Origin: Sapria himalayana
Taxonomy: Eukaryota > Streptophyta > Magnoliopsida > Malpighiales > Rafflesiaceae
Reading direction: 5' to 3'
Length of the DNA stretch: 64,000 bases
NCBI GenBank assembly: GCA_029783825.1
Contig: JAREIK010001718.1
Span: 1,875,898-1,939,897, forward strand
A program made the position numbers and the translations under genes. A model generated the notes under the pieces. That model saw only the letters and a list, made by a program, of their open reading frames with translations, had not been told where the DNA came from and searched no databases. Numbering within the stretch: position 1 is the first letter of the stretch; each line of letters starts with the position of its first letter. Of this stretch, positions 11,890 to 24,410 are shown one piece after another.

Positions 11890-13680
11890 TTTCATTTGGT
11901 GCCACTGATTCCATTGGATCTTATTGTGTTTCAATTTCAAAAAGTTATTCATGCACAATAAGAAGTAGATTGTTTCCATTTGATGCTAAGATTAAAAGAA
12001 CTCTAAGAAGCCAAAGGAAAGTTAGAAGTGAAGAAACAATAGAAAAGATAGATGAAAGAATGGCTTCAACAGTAGAACAAGAAACAACATCAAGACCTTT
12101 ATGGCAAGGCACCATGAAATATTTCTAGAGACTAAGCATCCAGGAAGAATATTTAGTAGTGAGACAATCAATTATTAATGTAAATAATTTTGAGCTTAAA
12201 CCAGCTCTAATTAGTTAATAGGTAATCAAGCTGAATAGTGTTAGGCCAGATTTTTGAGAATGACCCATATTCTAAAGTTGAATGGTGATAGGCCAAAAGT
12301 AATCAAGTTATTGCTATTCCTATTTTCCTGGAGATATATAACAACTACATGGTTCAAATCTTTACCATATGGCTTAGTGAACACTTAGGAGGAGCTGATG
12401 GAAGCAAATCTATGCAGGTTCTTCCTTTCATCCCTCATATATAAAAGAAGAAGAGAGATCATGATCTTCAGACAATGGGATGAAGAGAGCCTATACATTG
12501 CGTGGGAAAGATATAAGAGGCTACTAAATAGGCGTCCATTGCATAGAATAGATCTCAAGACTCAGATGGACATCTATTACCACTTAATGAATTATACCTC
12601 TATGGGTATAATTGATGCAGCCCTCTATGAAGCTTTTAAAAGAATAAATATAGAGGAAGCAAGGAAGCTGATCAAAGATCTTGCTAGATGAAATATGAGG
12701 GCTCCATTTAAAAAATTAGGAAGTAGTATTAGAGTGAGAAGGAGTGGATCGAAAGCTAAATAGAATGACTTTTATTGAAGTAAAACTTGATGCACACATG
12801 AATAGGTTGGACAAAGAAGAAAGAAGATTGCACTCTGCTCATGTGATTTGAGCCATTGAAAGAGTTGGAAATAGAAGCAGTGTAGAAAGACAACTGGAAG
12901 AAGAGCATATATAGTTGAGGAGGCAAACTACTTGAATGAACAAAAGGAATTACTATTTCAAACACATGAGAACTTATCGTATGGTTGAGGAGGACAAAAT
13001 TAAGTGCTCAAGGTATGGGTAACACTACCAGCAAAGGTATGCTCCATCATGGTTCCAACAATAGTAACAGGAACAAGGAGGAAAGAATAGAATAGATCAT
13101 CATGGTCAAAAGAGGAACGAATCCTTAGATGAAAAAATGTTACAGTTCAGGGGGAACAACAAAAGGATGTTGAGCTTCCAAGAACATAAATATGCTATGG
13201 TTGGATGCATAAATAGGGTAGCTAGCCCTAATTTTGCAAGATTAGAATGAAGATGCCTTTTCTAGTGACACCAAGATGAATCCAAGTGATTGCATGACTA
13301 TGAAGCTCAGAAATGGGAAGGAATTGAAGAATAAGAAGTTAGAATAAAGTGGAAATAAAAAATATTTCAAATAATAGTGCAGAAAAGCTGAAAGATTAGT
13401 GCAATAGTAGTTGTAGAATGAGGAATGAACTAAGAAGCTGAAAGAAAAAGTTCATGTATCCAGTACTGAAGTTCCCTTCTCTCAGAGACTATAAAGAGCT
13501 AAAGTAGAAGAGTAGTTCTCTATGTTTTTGGAGATCTACAAAAAATGGAAACCAATCTATCTTTTCTAGAGTAGTAGCTCATATACTATTCTATGCCAAG
13601 TTTCTGAAGAAGTTCCTTAGTAAAAAGAGAAAATTTGTCGAAGATGAAGTACTGAACTTTAAGTGCCACTTGTAATGTAG
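11890..13680 (+). pseudogene. Gypsy gag relic, first family 2 element
   Basis: Gag builds the virus-like particle of the retrotransposon. The N-terminal part lies at 11990-12180, ending with an NNFELKPALI motif typical of plant Gypsy gag. The retrotransposon gag domain is best seen at 12440-12690, with FRQWDEESLYIAWERYKRLL, matching FRQGVEESLYTTWERYNRLL at 19600 in the second element. Frames change repeatedly and stops are common. The C-terminal part, a PFSQRLxRAKVEE-like stretch near 13470, leads straight into protease. The (TG)n run opens a spurious reading frame at the left edge. Confidence 0.8.
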
Positions 13681-13689
13681 TCATCTAGA

Positions 13690-14220
13690 GAAAAATACCA
13701 GATAAAATGAAGGATCCAGAAAGTTTCACTATTCCATGCACCATTAGGAAAGTTAAATTCTAGAAGGCTTTTTGTGACTCAGGTGCTAGCATTAATTTGA
13801 TGCCCTTGTAGTTAAAAGGCTAAGTTTGGAGGAGCTTACTTCCACTTCACTCATTCTACAAATGGTCTACAAGACAATGGATATACATGAATAAGTCTTG
13901 GAAGATGTGCTTGTCAAGGTTTTAGAGTTTGTTTTTTTATGGACATTATTATATTGAATATGAAGGACTCACAAGTTCCACTATTGCAGGGATAACCATT
14001 CCTTTCAATTGGAGCTGCTTTGATAGATGTGCAAAAGAGAGTACTTACTCTAAAGGTTGGAAATAAAGTAGTTCATTTTAACCTTGACAAGAGCCTTGAT
14101 TTGATAGATATTGATGTTCATGATGTCATATTAGTAGAAAATATTAGCCCTAGTAGTTATGAACTAAAAAAAGGTTGTAATGATCAACTTTCAATCAATA
14201 AAAATGAGATAAATTTCTAG
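13690..14220 (+). pseudogene. Retropepsin-type protease relic, first family 2 element
   Basis: The aspartic protease matures the Gag-Pol polyprotein. The active-site triplet survives as FCDSGASINLMPL (GAC TCA GGT at 13776-13784). Further on, in other frames, lie the expected EDVLVKV strand and, at 14020-14220, ALIDVQKRVLTLKVGNK. The order gag then protease then RT is the usual Gypsy order. Frameshifts separate the active site from the C-terminal part, so the gene is dead. Confidence 0.8.
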
Positions 14221-14224
14221 TATC

Positions 14225-15490
14225 TTGAGGATGTTTATTCTGATTTTATGCCTTGTAGTACAAAATGGTTGGATTTAAAAAAATTGTCAAATCATTTTAA
14301 GCATGCTTTCATAGAATCAGAAAAGGTTAAACTTGTGATTATATTTGCTACATTGATTGAAATTGAAGAATAAAAGCTATTGAAGGTCTTAAGGAAATAT
14401 AAGAAAATCATTGCTTGGTCTATAAAAGATTTGAAGGGTATTAGTCCATCAAACTATATATATAAAATCATGTAGGAAGATAACGCAAAGGCTTCAATAG
14501 AGTATCAAAGAAGACTGAACCATGTTATGAAGGATGTTGTCAGAAAGAAAGTTATGAAATGGTTGAATGTTAGATTTATATATGTAATATCAAATAGCCA
14601 TTAGTTCAACCCAGTTCATTTGGTTCCAAAAAAGGTAGATTTATTATGATTAAAAAAAAAGTTAAATCCTACGAGAACTATAATAGGATGGAGGGTCTGC
14701 CTAGATTATAGAAAATTTAATACTACAACTAGGAAATATTATTTTTGATTGCCCTTCATTGAATAAATGTTGGACATACTTGTAGGACATACTCACTTCT
14801 ATTTTCTTGATGAATATTCAAGAAATAATCAAATTTCCATTACAACTGAGGACTAGGAGAAAATTACATTTAATTGCCTTATGTTACATTTGCTTTTAGA
14901 AGGATAACATTTGGGTTATGTAATGCTTCAACAATTTTTTAAAGATACATGATGGAAATATTCTTAGATTTGATGGAAGATGTTATTGAGACATTGATGG
15001 ATGACTTGATAGTGTTCGAATCTAGTTTTGATTATTGCCTACATAATTTTAAAAATAGTACTTCAAAGATGAACGAATAAAATTTAGCCTTGAATTAGAA
15101 AAAATACTATTTTCTGGTAATAGAAGGCATTGTCCCGGGGCACAAAATTTCTGAAGATGGTTTAAAAATTGACCAATCAAAAGTTTACATAATCAAGATA
15201 CTTTTACCTCCATAAATAGTAAAAAGAATTATAAGTTTTCTGGGGCATGTTAGCTAGATTTTATAGAAGATTTTTTAAAGACTTCTCAAAAATATCAAGG
15301 CCATTATGTATATTGCTAGAAAAGGATATAAAGTATAATTTTGATAAGTCCTACAATTTTGTATTTAAAGAGATTAGAACTAGACTAGTTGAAACTCCAA
15401 TTATGGCCACACAAGACTGAAATAGTGTATTTGAGATTATGGGTATTGCTAGTGGTTTTTTAAAGAGGGATGTACTAGGATAAAGAAGAG
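14225..15490 (+). pseudogene. Reverse transcriptase relic with start of RNase H, first family 2 element
   Basis: RT copies the element's RNA into DNA. Recognisable blocks are GWRVCLDYRKFN (14685-14720), FLDEYSRNNQISI (14800-14840), the catalytic LMDDLIVF (near 14998-15021) and the thumb/RNase H approach FYRRFFKDFSKISRPLC (near 15255-15310). RNase H begins with VFEIMGIASGF (15428-15460) and then breaks off near 15490. There the sequence jumps to what in the second element lies at about 29888. RNase H and the whole integrase are thus deleted. Several stops interrupt RT. Confidence 0.85.
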
Positions 15491-15499
15491 ACAAGATAT

Positions 15500-16350
15500 T
15501 CAGGGTCAAGAATGTAAAGCAAAAAGAAGTAATTGAGGCCAAAAAAGACTCTATGAAGAAGGGAGATATTGAGAGAGGCTTTGAATAGTTATCATTAAAA
15601 GACCATACAATTATGAGAATAAAGCATGCATCACTAGAAGAGAGAAGTCCTCTTATGACCTCACCATCCCTAATCAGGATAGAGAAGTCCTATATTGACC
15701 TCACCTCCCCCAATCACAATAGAGAATAGGGAAAGAGGTGAAAACTCAAAAATGGAGGAAAGAAGCTCAGAAAGTAGAGCTCAAAAGGTGAGAATAACAA
15801 TGAGAGAAAGTTTTACGTCAAATAGATCAAAAATGAAAGAAGCTTGGGATAGAAGGGATTGAGGAAAAATATGAAGGAACAAAAAAAGGACCTAATGCTA
15901 CAAATGAAGTTAAGTTTTGAAGCATTCATGAAGACACAAAGCAATAGGGAGTTGGAACTTTTGACTTTCATGATAGAAAGGGAGTCAAACTTAGATGCTA
16001 AAATTATAGAACAAGTCAATGATTTCAAATACATTTACCATGACCAATTTAAAGAATTTGAGAAGAAAACGAAAGCAAGAGGCATGAAGTTGGAAGACAA
16101 TGATATTTATAGAATAAAAATGTAACATGAGAACTTGGATCTAATTAATAAAAACCTAGCAAAATTTCTAGAATGTATGATAGATATTCAGTGTGCTATC
16201 AACTCCTTGGGAAGTAGGCAAGATGATCTATTCTTCATGGTAGATGTGACTCATAAAACTATCCATATGATAAGAAGGAGGCAGAGAAGAAGAAGAGACC
16301 TGATACAACCTTTCCTAAATTCGATCACAATCTTTCCAACATAGACTGTG
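15500..16350 (+). pseudogene. Coiled-coil part of the Gypsy 3' ORF, first family 2 element
   Basis: Matches 29888-30660 of the second element. The longest open piece, 15859-16125, is rich in Glu, Lys and Met and looks helical, with KTQSNRELELLTFMIERESN and LDAKIIEQVNDF. A second piece follows at 16135-16344. In the second element this region lies downstream of a domain resembling the 'putative plant transposon protein' family, in the place of an env-like ORF. Its function is unknown. The upstream part of the ORF is lost here with integrase. Confidence 0.65.
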
Positions 16351-16600
16351 AAGCTCTTGATATCATATCAAAACTGCCTCCAAAAATATGAAAATAAGTT
16401 TTCAAACCCTCATAAAAATCTTCTTTTTTAAATTTATTCAAGTCCTAATTAAAGTTAACAAGTTAAAAAAAATAAATTATGTGATGATTTGTTCAAAATT
16501 TTTTTTGTTTTTTTTTTTCATTTTTTCGTATCATGGACTAATTACCTCTTGGTATCTTTTTATTATTTCATTTGCTTGAGTACAAGCAAAAATTTACATT
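16351..16600 (+). other. 3' noncoding end and polypurine region, first family 2 element
   Basis: T-rich sequence up to 16567, then TTTGCTTGAGTACAAGCAAA (16570-16589). This short hairpin-like motif is repeated as TTTGCTTGAGGACAAGCAAA at 30895-30914, just before each 3' LTR. Open frames at 16388-16689 are chance frames in T-rich DNA. Confidence 0.7.
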
Positions 16601-18823
16601 TGATAGAATTTGAAGAGCCAAAAAGTCATCTATATTTAGTCAATTTTCCTAACACATTTCTATATTTAGAAGATAAATTTCTTAGATGAAAGATAGAAAT
16701 TCTCTTTTCTTATGGTTTAGTAGGTTTCAGTGAAAAGAAGTGAAAGTGTACTAAAAATATAAGAAATTGGTTAAGTCAAATTTATCATGACAAAAATAAC
16801 TCTATTGTGACAAGAATCTGAAGTAGAACTGAAAATCAAGTTGCAACTAGTGAATGATGTCACAACCAATAACAAGAAGAATGGAAGATGGGGTGGTTAT
16901 CACTCAGGTCTTCAAGAGGAGAATGATAGTCATGGCACTAAATAAAGGTGGAGATAGTATTCTATGTTGTGAAATAGGCAATTCAAGTCGCGACACATAA
17001 TAAGTTGCAACCAAATTTGAAAGGTAAGAAAGATAAAGTTGATCATGACGTGTTTTTCAAGCACCACAAGAGAATAAAATATGTGAGGTCATGGCAAGAA
17101 AATTAATATTGTGACAAAGAATTATTTTAGAGAAGAATCCCAAGATTGAAATTAGGTCACAATAGTAAAGTTCAAGCAATATGAAAATACTTGGTCGTGA
17201 CATTAGAATTTGGTCGTGATATTAAAATTTGGCCATGACATTAAAATTTGGTTGTGATATCAGAATTTATCATGACATTAGAAATATATTGTGACACCAT
17301 AACAAGAAGATACAGAGAAGTGGAGGTTACGACAAAGAAATTTAAAGGGCATATCTTTTAGGAATTATAAAAACAACTCTAAAAGCTAGGGCTAGCACAT
17401 ACCATATAAAAGCATCTTCCTCGTTGGAAAAAGAGTGCGAGAGGCAAACTAGAAAATCAATAACTAATGGCTCCACATAGTTTTTTTTTGTTTTTTATAA
17501 TGTAGATCTAGATTAGGTTAACATTGTTCTTCATTGTTTTATTTTGGATATGGAACTCATCTTGCTAGAAACTTAAATTTGAAGAATTTTTGCTTATTCA
17601 TTATGAATCACTAACTATATTATTTTGAAACTTGAAAAAATTTCTTGAAATCAGATGAATTTTTTAATTGCAATCATCAAGTGCTTCTTTGATCTTTAGT
17701 CCAATGGTGATTGTGATCTAGTCAATTAGATGCAAGATTTTGACTAGATAGATTTAATGGTTAAATATGTTCTTTCTGCAAAAATCAGTGAGAATTTCTT
17801 GGAAGCAGAAGGTTAAATAGAATGGACTGATGTTGATCTTCAATTAACTCATTCCTAATGTTAGTGTTGAATCCTTATAATTTGTTATATCTTACCCTTA
17901 TTTCTGGGAGACCCTCTGAGTGACATAGTGAAGGTGTTTTCTAGGAGTTAGGGAGCCATCAATTACGAGGATATGTTAGGCTAATAGTGATGCACAAGGG
18001 AGCTCTGTAGTTTATTTAGATGAGATCCCATTTTACTCAGAAATAAGAAAATAGAGTAATTATCTAGATAAATAACTAGTAATATCACATTTATCTTTGG
18101 AGTGATCGATATCCTCATGTTGGCTTAGATCAAATCAAGGGACTAGAAAACTTTCAAAGTTTTAAGAAAGGGACACCAACCATTTCCAAAAACTTGTAGC
18201 ATATATGTCTTGGGAAGCAATAAACTGGTAGTCTTCAAAATGGGGTATGAAGTATTTAGAAAGAAAAATATCAAATTTATATAAGATGCTTCAAAATACT
18301 TATAACCACTTAGTCTTAGATTTATAAGGAAGCAAGATTATCTAAGTGGTAAAATTTGTAACTACAGGGAGAGATCTAAGGCTACATGATAAATGATCTA
18401 GATAGATTTCAACTTTTCTCTAGAAATAAGCCATGATAGAGAAGTCTAGAGAAATTGGTTATATCACTGCATTTCTTGCCAGTGTTAGTTTCTACAAGAG
18501 AACTGATCGAGTCTAATTTATCTTTGTAAATTTCATTTGAATTTTGTTTGGGTTTTAGTTCTTTTATTTTCATTATCTTTTAATTTGTATCTCAAAACAT
18601 CTTTATAATAGTTCAAATAGTGTGAATCTTTAATAGTTTGAGTAATAAGCAATTTAATTATTATCAATCTCCATTGGGAATGATATCAAGACTTACATCT
18701 ATTTTTTACTACTTGTATGACATGTGCACTTACAATTTCATAGACTAAATCAATTACAATCTTTATTAGATAGTGTCAAATTAGAGTGACTTAGTCATTG
18801 CAGAAAAAGACAAACATGTTTTA
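16601..18823 (+). repeat. Gypsy family 2 LTR shared by two tandem elements (~2.2 kb)
   Basis: It starts TGATAGAATTTG after the polypurine region of the first element and ends just before the primer site of the second. One LTR thus serves as 3' LTR for one element and 5' LTR for the next. It is the most complete family 2 LTR here and defines its length. The copies at 9942 and 30924 are truncated at one end or internally. Confidence 0.85.
17192..17287. repeat. Minisatellite of 18-19 bp units in the LTR, 5 units
   Basis: Same unit and same LTR position as 10024-10176, with fewer copies. Confidence 0.9.
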
Positions 18824-18840
18824 TGGTGCTGTTGTCAGGG
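18824..18840 (+). other. Primer binding site of the second family 2 element
   Basis: TGGTGCTGTTGTCAGGG follows the shared LTR. It resembles the same plant Gypsy primer site as at 11698, with C-to-T type changes. Confidence 0.75.
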
Positions 18841-18999
18841 ATTAAAAGAAAAGGTTAAACTAATATTCAAACAAAAGAGAAAAACACTAGTTTGGACATA
18901 TTTTAAAAAAATAATAAAAATATGATTTAATAGTAGTGTCATATAAATACACTAAACATTTTGAGATGAATTGTTATATATATATACATATATATAATT

Positions 19000-20720
19000 T
19001 TATTTGGTGCCACTGATCCCATTTGATCTTAGTGAGTTTAAATATTATGAAGTAATTCATGCACGGGATGCAAGGAGTAGATCTATTTTTATTAGATACT
19101 AAGATTGAAAGAACATTAAGAAACCAAAAAAAAGTAAGAAGTGCAAAAACAATAGAAATGGTAGATTAATGAATGGCTCTAAAAGTAGACTAATAAATAG
19201 TAGAAAGACCTTTAAGGAAAGACGCCATGAAAGATTTTTTAAGACTAGTCATATAGGAATAATGTTCAACAATGAGACTACCAGCTATTGAGGCAAATAA
19301 TTTTGAGCTTAAACTAGCTTTGATTACAATGGTCTAATAGAATTAGTTTATAGGTCATGCATCAGAGAATCCCAATAAACATCTAGGCAGATGTTTGAGA
19401 ATGACCCACACTATAAAGCTAAATGGTATTAGGCCAAAAGTAGTCAAGCTATAGTTGTTCCTAATTTTTCTGAGAGATATTGCAACCACATGGTTTGAAT
19501 CTCTTTCATATGGCTCAGTGAACACTTGGGAGGTGCTGATGGAAGCATATCTAAGTAATTTTTTTCCCATCCCTCACATCTGAAGGAATAGAAGAGATCA
19601 TGACCTTCAGACAAGGGGTTGAGGAGAGCTTATACACTACTTGGGAAAGATATAACAGGCTACTAAAGAGGGGTCCAATGCATAGGATAGATCTAAAGAC
19701 CCAGATGGATATCTCTTACCACTTGATGAATTATATCTCTAGGGGTATATATGATGCAGCCTACTATGAATATTTTAAAAGAATAGATGTAGAGGAAAAA
19801 ATAAAACTGATCAAAAACCTTGCAAGATATAACATGAGGGTTCCATCTGAATCATCAGGAAGCAACATTGACTACTATTATTGCCAAGCTTGATGCACTT
19901 ATGAATGAGCTACACAAACATAAATAAGAATGCACTCTATTCATGAGATTGGAGCTATAGAAAGAGATGGAAATAGAAGCAGTGCTAAGGGACAACTTGA
20001 AGAAGGGCCCTATGTAGTTTAGGAGGTAAACTACCTGAATGGACAAAAGAATTACTATTTCAAGCCCAACATCAATCTGCCAACACATTACACACTAGCA
20101 TTGAGGAACCATGAGAACATATCATATGATGGGGGAGGACAACAGGGCCCAAGGTATGACCAACACTTTCTAGCAAGGGTTGCTCCACTAAGGTTCCAAT
20201 AGCAGTAGTAGTAAGGAGGAGAGAATAAAACCGATTATAAGGTCAAAAAAAGACCCAATCCTATTAGGAGCAGATGTTGGCGTTTATGGGGGACAACAAG
20301 AGGATGTTGAGCCACTATGAATATAAATATGTTGTGCAGGAAGCTTTCAAGTCCAGCACATAAATATTTAAAGAAAAAACAAGTGTTTTCCTTAAAAATT
20401 TTGAGACTCAAGTAGATAAACTAACTCTAACTTTGCAAGGTCATGATTAATATGCTTTTCAAAATGATACTAAAAAGATTCTTAGAGACTACATGGCTGT
20501 GAAGCTTAGAAGTGAGAAGGAATTGGAGAAATAGAAGTCAAAAAAAATTGGAAATAAAAAGTACAGTTTAAAGAATTATTTAGAAAAAGTTAAAAGATTA
20601 GTGCAGTAGGAGCAACATGATGAGGAAGGTACCAGGAGGCTAAAATAAAATGTTCAAGTATCTAATGCTGAAGTTCTCTTCCCTCATAGACAGTAAAAGG
20701 CTAAAGTAGAGGAGCAATTT
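19000..20720 (+). pseudogene. Gypsy gag relic, second family 2 element
   Basis: Aligned throughout with the gag relic at 11890-13680. The gag domain is clearest at 19600-19830, with FRQGVEESLYTTWERYNRLL and QMDISYHLMNYISRG. Zinc-knuckle and C-terminal parts follow in broken frames to about 20720. Many stops and small indels differ from those of the first element, so the two decayed independently after arising from the same family. Confidence 0.8.
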
Positions 20721-20799
20721 TTTATATTTTTAAAGAATTTCAAGAAAGTGGAAATAAGCCTACTTTTCTAGAGGTAGTAGCTCAAATGCCATGCTATAC

Positions 20800-21420
20800 C
20801 AAGTTTCTGAAGGACATCCTATGTAAAAAAAAATTTGCCGAAGATGGAGTGGTGAACCTGACTGCCACTTGCAGTGCAATCATCTAGAGAAAACTACCAG
20901 ATAATGAAAGATCTTGGAAGTTAAACCATTCCATACACCATTAGGTAAGTTGAATTCAACAAGGTTCTTTGTGACTCTGGTACTATCATTAATTTGATAC
21001 CCATGTTTGTGGTTAAAATACAAAGTTTGTGGAACTTACTCCCACTTCAGTCACTCTACAAATGGTAGACAAGAAAATGGCTAAAGTTTAAAATGTCTTG
21101 GAAGATGTGTTTGTCAAGGTGGGAAAGTTTGTTTTCCTTGTGGACTTTATTATACTAAAAATGGATGAGGAATCACAAGGTCCATTATTGTTGTGAAGAG
21201 CATTCCTAGTAACTAAAGATGCATTGATAGATGTGCAAAAGGGAGTGTTTACTCTCAGGGTTGGAAATGAAGTAGTTAATTTCAACCTTGATCAAATAGA
21301 TATCGATGTCCGTGATGACATGTTAGCAAAAAATATTAGCTGAGTAGTTATGAACTAAAAAATAATTGTAGTGATCCATTTTCAATCAATAAAAATGAGA
21401 TGAATTTCTAGTACCCTAAG
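20800..21420 (+). pseudogene. Protease relic, second family 2 element
   Basis: The active-site region FFVTLVLSLI / FCDSGTIINLIP is readable in overlapping frames near 20965-21000, followed by a long strand region and ALIDVQKGVFTLRVGNE at 21213-21265. It matches 13690-14220. Frameshifts separate these parts. Confidence 0.75.
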
Positions 21421-22600
21421 AATGTTAATTCTGATTTTATACCTTCAAGTTCTAAGTCTATAAAAACTATTTTAAGTCTAAATGAAAACATCAATGAAAA
21501 TTCTTGTAATAATGAAGAGGGGACAAATCAACAAAAGATAAGTACATAATGGTTGAATTTAAATGAATTGTTAAATTATTTGAAGTTTGCTTTCCTAGAA
21601 TCAGAAAAGGATAAACCTATGATTATATCTGCTATATTGACCGAAACTATAGAACATAAGCTACTGAAGGTCTTAAAGTAATATAAGAAAGCCACTGCTA
21701 GCTCTATAGAAGATTTGAAGGGTATCTGTTCATCAATTTATATACATAAAATCTTGCTAGAAGATAATGCAAAGGCTTCAATAGAGCATCTAAGAAGACT
21801 GAAACCTGACACTATCTTGTTGTCAAAAAAAAAGTTTTGAAATAGTTTAATATTGAATTTATATATGCAATATGAGACAGTCCTTGGGTGAGCCCAGCTC
21901 ATGTGGTTCCAAAAAAGGTGGATTCACTATGATCAAAAATGAAAAAATGGATATAATTCCTACAAGAACTATAACAAGATGGAGAGTGTTCCTAGACTAT
22001 AGAAAATTAATCACTACAACTAGGAAAGATTATTTTCCATTTCCCTTCATTGATCATATGTTGGACAAGCTTATATAACATTCTTATTTTTATTTTCTTG
22101 ATGGATATTTAGGATATAATCAAATTTCCATTATACTTGAGGACCAAGAGAAAACTACATTTATATGCCCATTATAGTACATTTGCTTTTAGAAGGATGC
22201 CATTTAGGTTATGATGACAATGTTCTTAGATTTGATGGAGAATATTATAGAGATATTTATGGATGACTTCACAGTGTATGGATCTAGTTTTAATCATTTC
22301 CTACATAATTTTAAAATAGTACTTCAAATATTCAAGAATAAAATTTAACTTTGAATTGGGAAATTTTTTTATCATGGTAACAAAAGTCATTGTCCCAGGC
22401 ACAAAATTTTTACAGCTAGTTGAAAAGTTGACCAAGCAAATATTTTCATAATCACGATACTTTCACCTCCATCAATAGTAAAAAGAATAATAAGTTTTCT
22501 GGGGCATGCAAGCTAGATTTTATAGAAGATTTTTTAGAGACTTCTCAAAAATATCAATACCATTATGTATATTGCTAGAAAAGGATATAAAGTTTAATAT
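21421..22600 (+). pseudogene. Reverse transcriptase relic, second family 2 element
   Basis: Fingers and palm blocks: WRVFLDYRKLITTTRKDYFP (21980-22040), FLDGYLGYNQISI (near 22095-22135), and the catalytic FMDDFTVYGS (near 22257-22285). The thumb/connection shows FYRRFFRDFSKIS (near 22520-22556). A deletion in the palm removes the segment between the 'RMPFRL' block (22195-22210) and the MFLDLMEN block (22220). Order and spacing match plant Gypsy pol. Confidence 0.85.
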
Positions 22601-23115
22601 TGATAAGTCCTCCAATTTTTTATTTGAAGAGGTTAGAACTAGGCTTGTTGAAGCTCCAATCATGACCATATTAGGCTAGAACAATGTATTTGAGATCATG
22701 TGTGATGCTAATGATTTTATAATGGGGGCTAAACTGGGACAAAGACTAGACAAGATATTTAGGATTATTTACTGTGATAGCAAAACCTTCAATGGAGCTC
22801 AAGATTATTATTTCACTACTGAAAAAAAGATACTAGCCATGATATTTGCATGTGTAAAATTTAGGCCATATATTTCAGATTCCTAAGTTATTATTCATAC
22901 TAATCATGCAACAATTAAATATCTAATAGCAAAGAAAAAAATTAAGGCAAGATTGATAAGATGGGTGCTGCTAGTGCAAAAATTAGATCTTGAAAAAAAG
23001 GATAAAAAGAGTTGTGAAAATGTGATAGCTGATTATTTGTCAATAATAGAAACAATTACTTTAAATGGAGAAGAATCAGAAGTTATTGAAAGTTTTCTAG
23101 ATGAGCAACTATTTT
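22600..23115 (+). pseudogene. RNase H relic, second family 2 element
   Basis: RNase H removes the RNA template during reverse transcription. The region from 22685 reads FEIMCDANDFIMGAKLGQR, then YYFTTEKKILAMIFACVKFR (22807-22866), then IIHTNHATIKYL after a stop. Downstream, LIRWVLLVQKLDLE and ADYLS match the end of the domain. The usual first acidic residue survives as CDAN. The first element keeps only the opening of this domain. Confidence 0.85.
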
Positions 23116-24410
23116 AGCTATCATTACAGATACCCATATATGTTCATATAGTGAATTACTTAGTTTGTGGAGTTATGGCACCACAATTCAGTTACAAGCA
23201 TAGGAAAAAGCTAAGAATTGCTAGTAAATACTACATATGGGATGATCAATTATTAGTTAAAAGAGGAGTTGATATGATTATCAGAAGGTGTGTTCTAGAA
23301 AGAGAATTAAGGCAAAATATTGAAGGAATTCCATGCATCATCATATGGGGCACATTTTTTAGAGGATAAAGCAGAAAAAAAAAATTTCCAATTAGGTTTC
23401 TACTAGCCTACTATCTTTAAGGATTGTGTTGAATGAGTCAAGTCATATGATCAATACCAAAGAATGAAGAATGTCATCAAAAGGAATGAAATAGGTCTAC
23501 AATATATATTGGTGGTGCAAATTTCTGGTGTATGCAGGATATTTTCTATAGGATATTTCTCACCTTCTTATGAAAATATATACATACTCATAGTTGTTGA
23601 TTATGTATCAAAGTGGGTGGAAAAAACTATTTTTCTAAGGAATGATGCTAATACAATGGTGAGGTTCATTAAAAAAAATATTTGGAGCAGATTTATAACA
23701 CCTAGGATTGTCAATCTATCATAAGTAATGAAGAAGCCATTTTGCCAATAAGATTTTTTAGAAACTTATGAGCACATATGAAATTAAATACATATTAACT
23801 CTGGCTTATCATCTTCATACTAATGGTCAAGCTAAAATTGTCAACATTGAGTTAAAAGGATTCTAAAAAAAACTATGAGCTCAAATAACAAAGATTGACC
23901 TTGGGGCTAGATGATGCATTATGTGCTTTTAGAATGGTATTTAAAGTTCCTATTGGAATGTCCCCATACCAAATTGTCTTTGGGAAGCCCATGAGCTGGA
24001 AGATACCTCTAGAATAGGAATACAAAGCAATGTGACCCATTAAGCAATTAAATTTTGACTTAAAAAATATTAAAGAAGATATATTACTCCAAATTAATGA
24101 GCTGGAAGAGTTGAGAATTAAAGCCTATTAGAATGCTAGAATCTACAAGGATAAAACAATAAATCAACCTTATCAATGGACTTTGAGGATGAAATTTTAT
24201 GCATGAGATCAAGTTTTGCTTTTCAACTCCAGACTAAAACTAGTTTTAGGAAAGCTTAAGTCAAAATAGAGTAGTCCATATATAGTAGTAACAATTACAA
24301 CCATTGGGGCCTTAACAATGAGGACTAGTGCTGGAAAAGAGTTTATGGTGAATGATCAAAGACTAAAGCACTACCATAGTAGTAAATGAGTTCATACTAG
24401 AAAGAATTTC
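23116..24410 (+). pseudogene. Integrase relic, second family 2 element
   Basis: Integrase inserts the cDNA into the genome. The N-terminal HHCC-type area lies at 23200-23460 (YYIWDDQLLVKRGVDMIIRR at its start). The catalytic core includes YILIVVDYVSKWVE (near 23579-23622) and NDANTMVRFIKKNIWSRFIT. The C-terminal part reads RLKLVLGKLKSK and ends with FMVNDQRLKHYH near 24375. There is no chromodomain after it, which fits the Athila/Tat branch. Frame changes and stops are frequent. Confidence 0.85.

Noticed and set aside
11847..12128. Open frame starting with a Cys-Val repeat
   Set aside because: The Cys-Val repeat is the (TG)n microsatellite read in frame. Only the later half is gag sequence.
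16388..16689. Small frames that look like membrane segments (Phe/Ile-rich)
   Set aside because: T-rich 3' noncoding DNA before the LTR; such frames arise by chance there.
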